NCBI GenBank assembly: GCA_029258815.1 | Contig: JAPDJZ010000117.1 | Coordinates: forward strand, 1-7,646 | Length of the DNA stretch: 7,646 nucleotides | Direction of reading: 5' to 3' | Origin: an archaeon | GTDB taxonomy: Archaea > Thermoproteota > Nitrososphaeria_A > Caldarchaeales > Wolframiiraptoraceae | In this document: in pieces, positions 1 through 4,688 of the stretch | How positions within the stretch are numbered: the stretch's first letter is position 1 | How the letters are laid out: every line of letters begins with the position of its first letter | Translations under genes and position numbers: made by a program | Notes under the pieces: model-generated | Databases searched by the model: none | The model's input: only the letters and a program-made list of their open reading frames with translations | Told to the model about the DNA's origin: nothing

Positions 1-844
1 CCGCGTTTTCCAGCTTGAGCAGCGGATCATTAGGATCGATCGGCTCCTTCTCGAAAACGTCTAGACCCGCCGCCGCGATCCACCCCTCGCTCAGAGCCCT
101 CGTTAACGCCTTCTGATCCACGACGGGGCCTCTGGCGGTGTTAACGAGAACGGCGGTCTTCTTCATGAGCCTCAGCTCCCTCTCCCCGATAAGCTTCCTA
201 GTCTCGGGAGTTAGCGGGACGTGAATCGTGACGAAATCCGATCTCCTTAGCAGCTCGTTGAGCGGCGCGTATTCTGCCCCGAGCTCCTTCTCGGCCTCGG
301 GCCTCCTAACGATATCATAGTAGAGTATCTTCATGTTGAATCCCTTAGCCCGCCTAGCGACGGCGTGCCCTATCCTGCCCAGCCCGACTATGCCCAAGAC
401 CTTTCCATAGACGTCGTGGCCCAGGAGCATGGTGGGCGCCCATGGGATCGTCCACTCCCCCCTCCTAATCATCCCGTCCGCCTCGGCAATCCTCCTCGCG
501 GCCGCTAGGAGAAGCGCCCAAGTGTGATCCGCGACGGTTTCCGTCAAAACCCCCGGCGTATGAACCACGTAAATTCCCTTGGACGTCGCGTATTCGACGT
601 CTATGTGGTCGACCCCAACGCTCATCGTTCCTATGACCCTAAGCTTCTCGGCCTCGTCGAGCAGCTCTCTATCGATCCTCTCGTTGAGGGTGCAGTAGAG
701 GGCGTCAGCGTCCCTAACGGCTTCCAGAAGCTCCTCCCTCGACGGCGGGGGAACCTCATTCCTGTAAACGACCTCGCAAAACCTTTGAAGGATCTCGAGA
801 CCCGCCTCCGGAATCCTCCTAGTAACGTATACCTTGGGCTTCAT
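1..844 (-). CDS. D-isomer-specific 2-hydroxyacid dehydrogenase, glyoxylate/hydroxypyruvate reductase type (C-terminus beyond window)
   Basis: Predicted cytosolic NAD(P)H-dependent reductase of 2-oxoacids, most like archaeal glyoxylate reductase (GyaR). Translating the minus strand from the ATG at 844-842 gives 281 codons to the edge; the family is about 330 residues, so roughly 50 residues are missing. Visible landmarks are the N-terminal substrate-domain motif VGVDH (residues 76-80), the dinucleotide-binding loop GLGRIG (154-159) followed by an acidic residue, Asp177, at the end of the next strand (YYD), which in this family favours NADH over NADPH, the catalytic Arg238 in NTARGPVVD, and the catalytic Glu267 in DVFEKEP. 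The catalytic His lies outside the window. The start is supported by a TATA box 27 bases upstream, which implies an almost leaderless mRNA. It is the last visible gene of a minus-strand enzyme cluster, 32 bases after the IMPase-family gene. A phosphoglycerate dehydrogenase or other 2-hydroxyacid dehydrogenase specificity cannot be excluded. Confidence 0.92.
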   Translation of the reverse strand, partial: MKPKVYVTRRIPEAGLEILQRFCEVVYRNEVPPPSREELLEAVRDADALYCTLNERIDRELLDEAEKLRVIGTMSVGVDHIDVEYATSKGIYVVHTPGVLTETVADHTWALLLAAARRIAEADGMIRRGEWTIPWAPTMLLGHDVYGKVLGIVGLGRIGHAVARRAKGFNMKILYYDIVRRPEAEKELGAEYAPLNELLRRSDFVTIHVPLTPETRKLIGERELRLMKKTAVLVNTARGPVVDQKALTRALSEGWIAAAGLDVFEKEPIDPNDPLLKLENA

Positions 845-866
845 GGATACCGCGCTATAAGTCATC

Positions 867-875
867 GGATATAAG
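867..875 (-). promoter_or_regulatory. TATA box for the 2-hydroxyacid dehydrogenase gene
   Basis: The minus strand reads CTTATATCC, centred about 27 bases before the ATG at 844. Archaeal transcription usually starts about 25 bases after the TATA centre, so the transcript should begin at or within a few bases of the ATG. No Shine-Dalgarno sequence lies between, consistent with a leaderless message. The box directly abuts the stop codon of the upstream gene (877-879), so the dehydrogenase can be transcribed independently of the rest of the cluster. Confidence 0.6.
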
Positions 876-876
876 C

Positions 877-1680
877 TTAACCTATTAACTCGAGTATCTC
901 TTCCAGAAGCTTTCTACTCGAGGCCGCGATTACGCCGAATCTACCCCTGTCCAGCAGGGATGGGGCCTCCGCTCCTCCGAGTATCCTGTAGTCTCCTCCA
1001 GCCCATTTGAGCAGGGTCGCCGAGGCTAGGAAGTCCATGAGCTTTAGATCCCTTGAAAAGCATACGAAAGCGTCCCCCCTCCCCTCGAGGATGTAGGCTA
1101 TCTCCAAGCTCGCAGCTGCGAAGAATCTCACGTGCTTAGCTCTTCTAGCGAGCCGGATGCTTAGCTCGGTCGGGTTATGGGAGTTCTCGCTATCCTTCTT
1201 CAGACTAGCTAGATCTAGGAAGACGAGAGCATCCGAGAGTGAAACACCTGTCTTAAGCTTCGGCTTTTCTCTATCGATGAAAACGCCCTCAGAATCTCCG
1301 AGGTAGATCTTTCCAGTAGAATGGTCTATCACCCCCGCGGCAACTACGTCGGATGCGTTCGGCCCCCTAGCTAAGGCTATTGCGGAGGCGTTGAAGGGAA
1401 GGCCGTGGGCCACGTTATTTGATCCATCAACCGGGTCTACTAGAGCGTAAAGTTCGGGGCTCTCGCAGCCCACTTCTCCAATCTCCTCCGATATTATGTA
1501 TGTTTTCTTCGAGGCTTTCTTCAGGGAATCTATTATGGCTTTCTCAACCACCACGTCGAACTGGTGCGAATAGTCTCCGAAGCTCCCCTTCTTCTCGACG
1601 CCGGTTAACCCTCTTGACACGCAGTCTTCGAGAGCTTTATGCCCCTCGATAAGCGCCCTGCGAATGATCTCCCTCAGCAT
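877..1680 (-). CDS. Inositol-monophosphatase-family phosphatase (IMPase/FBPase-like)
   Basis: Mg2+-dependent phosphomonoesterase of the inositol monophosphatase superfamily. Archaeal members often hydrolyse both inositol-1-phosphate and fructose-1,6-bisphosphate. Using the ATG at 1680 the protein has 267 residues, normal for the family. The metal site is present: Glu65 in ISEE, Asp82 and Asp85 in DPVDGSNN, and the distal Asp216 in LMDFLAS, which stands where most members have WDxAAG; this last motif is divergent. The C-terminal GRFGVIAAS block is typical. A longer reading from TTG at 1716 would overlap the upstream TGA stop (TTGA) and add 12 residues. I prefer the ATG because family members begin near this point, but an AGGAGG sits just inside the longer form, so the start is uncertain. 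The gene follows the alcohol dehydrogenase closely and is probably co-transcribed with it. The real substrate, inositol phosphate, fructose bisphosphate or another sugar phosphate, is not decided by the sequence. Confidence 0.9.
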   Translation of the reverse strand: MLREIIRRALIEGHKALEDCVSRGLTGVEKKGSFGDYSHQFDVVVEKAIIDSLKKASKKTYIISEEIGEVGCESPELYALVDPVDGSNNVAHGLPFNASAIALARGPNASDVVAAGVIDHSTGKIYLGDSEGVFIDREKPKLKTGVSLSDALVFLDLASLKKDSENSHNPTELSIRLARRAKHVRFFAAASLEIAYILEGRGDAFVCFSRDLKLMDFLASATLLKWAGGDYRILGGAEAPSLLDRGRFGVIAASSRKLLEEILELIG

Positions 1681-1712
1681 CCCGCTTCTTAGAAAAGTTC
1701 CTAGATTCCTCC

Positions 1713-2846
1713 TCAAAAAGCCTTCCTCACGATCGCCTCGAGATCCTCCTTGCTCGGCGGCTTCACGCAGTTCTCGATGTTCCTACTATATGACAGGGCT
1801 TGCTCGACTATGTTCTGGAGCTCCGCTTCCGGGATTCCAGCTTCCCTTAGGCTAGCGGGAAGTTCGGCATGACCGCGCATAGCGTTAATCTTCTCAGCCA
1901 AAACCTTAGAACATTCCTCGGATTCAATCCCCAGCCTTCCGCAAAACGAGAGAAACCTCTCCGAGGCTTTCTCGGAGCAGTATTCTATGAGCCGAACTAG
2001 GAAGAGCGAGTTCGCCAAGCCGTGCGGGATCCCATACTTCTCGGTTAGGTAGTATCCGAGACCATGAACGAAGACCGTTCCCGATAGGTTTATGGCGAGG
2101 CCCGCCAGCATGCTGGCATATAGCAGCTTCTCCCGGTGCTCGGGGTCTCCGTCGTAGGCGGGCCCGAAGCTTTCGAAGATGAGCTTAGCGGACTCGGCTG
2201 AGAAGACCTCGGTTAGCTCGCTCGCCTTCACGTGGAAGCATGCCTCGATGGCGTGGGACAGGGCGTCCATGGCGGTGTGGGCGAGGATCTCCTTCGGGAG
2301 ATGATCCAAGACCCCGGCGTCGAGCACGGCCGCTACGGGGACTATGTGATCGCTGACGACGACGTTCTTCCTAGACCTCTCGCTTATCACGGCATACCTC
2401 GTTACCTCGCTTCCCGTCCCGCATGTCGTCGGTATCGCGATCACCGGGAGCACCGGCGGGTCGACCTCAGCAGGATAGTAGTAGTCGCTTATCTCTCCGC
2501 CCTGAGCGGCTAGAACGGCTATCCCCTTAGCGGCGTCCATGGCGCTCCCGCCGCCGAATCCTACGACGAAATCGACCTTCTCCCGCCTAGCGACTTCCCC
2601 GCCCTCGTTCACGGTCTCGGCCGAGGGGTTCGGCTCGACTCGATCGAAGACCACTACATCGCTGGCGCCGGACTTCGCCAGAAGCGACCGCAGCTTATCG
2701 AGGTAGCCGGATTCCCTAGCGAACCTCCTTCCGGTAACGAGCATAACCTTCCCGCTGAGCTCTAGATCAGATAACAGCTCTGGGAGCTTATCGACCCCGC
2801 TCCTCTCGAAAACGATTCTCCTAGGAAATGCCGTCCGAAAGTTCAT
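1713..2846 (-). CDS. Iron-containing (group III) alcohol dehydrogenase
   Basis: NAD(P)-dependent metal alcohol dehydrogenase that interconverts an alcohol and an aldehyde or ketone in the cytosol. The 377 residues match the usual family length of 370-400. The N-terminal Rossmann-like domain carries the nucleotide-binding motif GGGSAMDAAK (98-107) and PTTCGTGSE (139-147). The C-terminal helical domain has the four metal ligands in the canonical order: Asp194 and His198 (MDALSHAIEA), His261 (VHGLGYYL) and His275 (GIPHGLANS). The ATG at 2846 gives the natural family N-terminus (NFRTAFPRRIVFE). A GAGG lies one base before the ATG, too close to be a good Shine-Dalgarno site, and no convincing TATA box is seen in the 51-base gap after the DUF89 gene, so it is likely read from the promoter at 3793-3800. 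All ligands are present, so it is probably active; glycerol-1-phosphate dehydrogenase is less likely because the motifs are those of the Fe-ADH branch. Substrate unknown. Confidence 0.93.
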   Translation of the reverse strand: MNFRTAFPRRIVFERSGVDKLPELLSDLELSGKVMLVTGRRFARESGYLDKLRSLLAKSGASDVVVFDRVEPNPSAETVNEGGEVARREKVDFVVGFGGGSAMDAAKGIAVLAAQGGEISDYYYPAEVDPPVLPVIAIPTTCGTGSEVTRYAVISERSRKNVVVSDHIVPVAAVLDAGVLDHLPKEILAHTAMDALSHAIEACFHVKASELTEVFSAESAKLIFESFGPAYDGDPEHREKLLYASMLAGLAINLSGTVFVHGLGYYLTEKYGIPHGLANSLFLVRLIEYCSEKASERFLSFCGRLGIESEECSKVLAEKINAMRGHAELPASLREAGIPEAELQNIVEQALSYSRNIENCVKPPSKEDLEAIVRKAF

Positions 2847-2897
2847 GCCTCGACGGAGGGAGCTTAATCCACTATTTCTACATTCTTATTAGGGCGT

Positions 2898-3761
2898 TTA
2901 GCCTGAATGCTTGAGCACGAGGCTTCCCACCCCAACGCCGAGGGCTTCCGCCACCACCTCGCACTTAACCACGAGGAGAAAGAATGCCCCTGATAAGCCT
3001 TCGAAGGTCTCGAAGTTGGCTTGACCCTTAAAGATCGTGAGATCGTGCTCCCGGATCCAAGATTTAACCTCGCTGCTTCTAAAGCTCGGGGCCTTCCCGC
3101 GGCCATCGCCTATAAACTTGATCGCCGCCCGCGGAATGCCGGTTAACCCTACCTCCTCCGCATCTTCTAGGGTGGCGTCATTTATCAGGGGCTTCTCCTT
3201 GACGACTAGGCTCACCTTATCGAAGGGCCTCCCCCTAACCCTAATCATGGTTTCGATTAGAAGCTTATCGAAGACTATCTCGCCGGCATTATCGAGGAAG
3301 TATAGGAGCGATCCGGAAGCGGAAACGCTTCTCCGGAAAAGCTCGTAATCGTTTATCGCGAACTCCTCTGAAGCCTTCCTGAAAGGCTGCTCGAAGTCGA
3401 CCTTGGCGTAGGGGCCGAAGTCTATGAGGTTTCCGGCGATCGAGAGCCTAACGGCTTCTTCTAATGGATCCGGGCTCTCCGCCACCCTTCTCTCGAGATC
3501 GGGGTAATGCTTCAGAGCGATGCTATTGCTCCTCCTCTTGATCTCTTTGTAGGGATCTGAAACACCGGTAACATCCTCCACGACCTCCTGAGCGAGATAG
3601 GATAGATCGAGCGGAACCTCGTCCCAAGTAACTTCGCTGAACCTCCGCGCCAGCTCGCTAACCACCTTTCTCCGAAGAGTCAGGTTCTCGGAGGCGATCT
3701 TAGCCATCCTCGCCCCGGTGAAGAGCGTGCACGGAACGCACTCGGGTCTGATCTTGAGCAT
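2898..3761 (-). CDS. DUF89 / ARMT1-like metal-dependent damage-control phosphatase
   Basis: Member of the DUF89 family, proposed to hydrolyse damaged or surplus phosphorylated metabolites such as sugar phosphates. The 287 residues and the N-terminal CxxC pair (Cys8, Cys11 in ECVPC) place it in the archaeal/bacterial subfamily I, represented by Pyrococcus and Archaeoglobus proteins of known structure. Family landmarks are GNLIDFG (110-116), the metal-binding Asp-Asn pair 157-158 in LDNAGEIVFD, NDATLEDA (194-201), the phosphate-contacting KGQANFE (245-251), and a C-terminal KCEVVAEALGV block. The catalytic set therefore looks complete. The ATG at 3761 puts the CxxC at its normal position; a second ATG at 3778 is out of frame. 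A strong TATA box lies about 35 bases upstream, giving a leader of about 10 bases. It is the first gene of the four-enzyme minus-strand cluster. The in vivo substrate is unknown. Confidence 0.9.
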   Translation of the reverse strand: MLKIRPECVPCTLFTGARMAKIASENLTLRRKVVSELARRFSEVTWDEVPLDLSYLAQEVVEDVTGVSDPYKEIKRRSNSIALKHYPDLERRVAESPDPLEEAVRLSIAGNLIDFGPYAKVDFEQPFRKASEEFAINDYELFRRSVSASGSLLYFLDNAGEIVFDKLLIETMIRVRGRPFDKVSLVVKEKPLINDATLEDAEEVGLTGIPRAAIKFIGDGRGKAPSFRSSEVKSWIREHDLTIFKGQANFETFEGLSGAFFLLVVKCEVVAEALGVGVGSLVLKHSG

Positions 3762-3792
3762 CCCGCTTCGAGGTTCATGTGGAATGGACGCG

Positions 3793-3800
3793 TATTTAAA
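3793..3800 (-). promoter_or_regulatory. TATA box of the DUF89-led enzyme cluster
   Basis: The minus strand reads TTTAAATA, the classic archaeal TATA box, in a GC-rich surrounding. Its centre is about 35 bases before the DUF89 ATG, so transcription should start near 3771, leaving a leader of about 10 bases. It lies in the 44-base gap after the preceding basic-protein gene, so the enzyme cluster is a separate transcription unit. Confidence 0.7.
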
Positions 3801-3805
3801 CCGAG

Positions 3806-4153
3806 CTACCCCCTCCTGCGAGACTTAATTCTTTTCCCAACCTCTTTTCTAGCCTTCTCGTAAAGCTTCGGCCAAGCCTTGGCGACCTCCCTCTCAACGA
3901 TCCTAGCGAGAAAATCGCTTATGCTAAACCTAGGAACAGCGCTCTTCCAATAGTTGAGAACGCAGCTGGCTACAGGCGAATAGAAGGCGAGCCTGGGCTG
4001 AGCAACCGCCCTCTTAACGGCCTCCCTAAAAAGCTTCTCATCAACCTTCTTCAACCCACTAGAACGGCCGCGCCTTTTCCTGCCTCCCCACGCTCCCCTC
4101 CCCCTCCCGCCGACCTTCCCCGCCGCACCGCCGCCCTCACCAGCGCTGACCAT
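3806..4153 (-). CDS. Small basic protein with Gly/Arg-rich N-terminal tail, unknown function
   Basis: I do not recognise this 115-residue protein. Residues 1-33 form a low-complexity Gly/Arg/Lys tail (for example GGRGRGAWGGRKRRGR at 15-30) that resembles the disordered RGG-like tails of nucleic-acid-binding proteins. Residues 35-115 look like a compact helical domain with hydrophobic spacing (LFREAVKRAV, VASCVLNYW, ISDFLARIVEREV) ending in a basic run, KSRRRG. There is no membrane segment, signal peptide or metal motif. The strong positive charge suggests DNA or RNA binding, which is inference. ATG at 4153 has a TATA-like element about 25 bases upstream, fitting a leaderless message. If the Gly/Arg tail is not real coding sequence, TTG at 4054 is a possible later start. 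The promoter, leader and first ~44 codons reappear inverted at 4398-4615, so this locus has been duplicated. The gene diverges from EF-2 across a 535-base gap. Confidence 0.65.
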   Translation of the reverse strand: MVSAGEGGGAAGKVGGRGRGAWGGRKRRGRSSGLKKVDEKLFREAVKRAVAQPRLAFYSPVASCVLNYWKSAVPRFSISDFLARIVEREVAKAWPKLYEKARKEVGKRIKSRRRG

Positions 4154-4243
4154 GGAATAAGGTAAAACTTCAACAATAAAACTTTAACCTTAAACATCAA
4201 CCAATCCCGCAAACATCACAATACCGCGTAAAAAGGATTAACC
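4022..4243 (-). repeat. Inverted duplication, left arm (intact copy: leader plus start of the basic protein gene)
   Basis: Read on the minus strand from 4243 to 4022, this arm shares ordered blocks with the plus strand from 4398 to 4615. The blocks are GTTAATCCTTTTT (4242-4230), TGATGTTTG (4218-4210), GTTTAA (4195-4190), GTTGAAGTTTTACCTT (4174-4159, perfect), AGGCGCGGC (4075-4067, perfect), AGTGGGTTGA (4060-4051) and CTTTTTAGGGAG (4033-4022). The last three lie inside codons 27-44 of the basic protein gene. The spacing between successive blocks agrees with the other arm within about two bases, except for one 6-base indel ahead of the 16-base core. This is more than chance similarity of skewed sequence would give. 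Confidence 0.75.
4174..4181 (-). promoter_or_regulatory. TATA-like element for the small basic protein gene
   Basis: The minus strand reads TTTTATTG, centred about 25 bases before the ATG at 4153, the spacing expected for leaderless archaeal transcription. It adjoins the perfect 16-base core of the inverted repeat. In the right repeat arm the corresponding bases read TTTATCG at 4454-4460, so the element is partly kept there. Confidence 0.45.
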
Positions 4244-4397
4244 ACCACGAACACAATACCATAAAAACGGAATTAGCCGCCGCGACGACCAAGAAAACAG
4301 CACCCCAACCATAAAACCGAACGCCCACCACCCGGAAAGAAAACCAAATCGGGTAGGAGTCTTGCGCTTGTATCAATAATTCCATGGCTGCAGAATT

Positions 4398-4615
4398 GTT
4401 AGCCCTTTTTTAACTTTGTTTGATGTTTGGCGATTTAGGTATACGTTTAACAGTTTATCGTTGAAGTTTTACCTTTTATCTTATCGGACGTCTTTCTCTT
4501 TCTTTTCAAGGATTTTGGTGGAAGGTTTTTCGGGGAGTTGATTGAGGGAGTCGGCGGGGGAGGCGCGGCTTTGCTGAGTGGGGTTGATGGACGGCGGTTT
4601 ATTCTTCTTGGGGAG
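4398..4615 (+). repeat. Inverted duplication, right arm (decayed copy)
   Basis: Plus-strand counterpart of the left arm: GTTAGCCCTTTTT (4398-4410), TGATGTTTG (4421-4429), GTTTAA (4445-4450), GTTGAAGTTTTACCTT (4460-4475, perfect), AGGCGCGGC (4561-4569, perfect), AGTGGGGTTGA (4577-4587, one extra G) and CTTCTTGGGGAG (4604-4615, 10 of 12). From the end of the 16-base core to AGGCGCGGC is 86 bases here against 84 in the left arm. From AGTGGG to the last block is 27 bases in both. About 154 bases (4244-4397) separate the arms. I see no clear target-site duplication at the outer ends, so a transposon origin is not supported. Confidence 0.72.
4476..4615 (+). pseudogene. Decayed fragment matching codons 1-44 of the small basic protein gene
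   Basis: This part of the right arm aligns with the beginning of the minus-strand basic protein gene. It has no ATG where the intact copy has one (the copy reads TTATCTTATCGG after the shared 16-base core), and single-base indels disturb the frame, for example the extra G in AGTGGGGTTGA. No C-terminal domain follows; the similarity stops at about codon 44 and EF-2's promoter begins 18 bases later. It could instead be a non-coding leader that was duplicated, if the Gly/Arg tail of the intact gene is itself untranslated. Confidence 0.4.
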
Positions 4616-4632
4616 TGATGTTTAGGCAAATG

Positions 4633-4640
4633 TTTATTAG
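4633..4640 (+). promoter_or_regulatory. TATA box of the EF-2 gene
   Basis: TTTATTAG, preceded by the purine-rich GGCAAATG that could serve as the TFB-recognition element, lies about 52 bases before the EF-2 ATG. Transcription would start near 4660 and give a leader of about 29 bases. A GAGG at 4683-4686 sits two bases before the ATG, and a better GGAGG at 4663-4667 is too far upstream to serve it. The promoter falls just outside the duplicated segment. Confidence 0.5.
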
Positions 4641-4688
4641 AGGATTTTTGCGGGCTTTGGCCGGAGGAAGGCAGAAGAGTGAGAGGCT

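Larger units (their letters stand above)
4154..4688. other. 535-base divergent intergenic region with strand-skewed halves
   Basis: Gap between the basic protein gene (minus) and EF-2 (plus). Roughly 4160-4345 is rich in A and C on the plus strand, while roughly 4395-4690 is rich in G and T, so composition flips near the centre. Much of this is explained by the inverted duplication. The spacer 4244-4397 contains a 9-base direct repeat, CACAATACC (4217-4225 and 4252-4260, the first in the left arm), and a palindromic CCATGG at 4382-4387. I see no tRNA, CRISPR repeats or insertion sequence. I saw no origin-recognition-box consensus either, though the skew flip would fit an origin. Confidence 0.6.

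Noticed and set aside
524..874. Plus-strand 116-codon frame.
   Set aside because: It is opposite the well-supported 2-hydroxyacid dehydrogenase, whose motifs fix the coding strand.
4197..4385. Minus-strand 62-codon frame starting at the CCATGG palindrome, with a hydrophobic translation like a small membrane protein and an A-rich TATA-like stretch about 24 bases upstream.
   Set aside because: It lies wholly in T/G-skewed DNA, where any translation comes out rich in Val, Phe, Leu, Gly and Trp. It overlaps the inverted-repeat left arm, has no ribosome binding site and no recognisable domain. Kept only as a weak possibility.
4154..4480. The inverted repeats as terminal repeats of a MITE or insertion sequence.
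   Set aside because: The similarity continues outward past the supposed ends into the basic protein gene, no target-site duplication is visible, and no transposase is present.
4421..4622. Several TGATG motifs resembling box C of archaeal C/D guide RNAs (for example 4421, 4585 and 4616).
   Set aside because: None matches the full RUGAUGA box, and I found no box C'/D'/D set at guide-RNA spacing; the recurrence is explained by T/G-rich sequence and the duplication.
4447..4629. Minus-strand 60-codon frame rich in Pro, Ser and Lys.
   Set aside because: It is the antisense of the G/T-rich right arm; the low-complexity composition follows directly from the skew and there is no start context.
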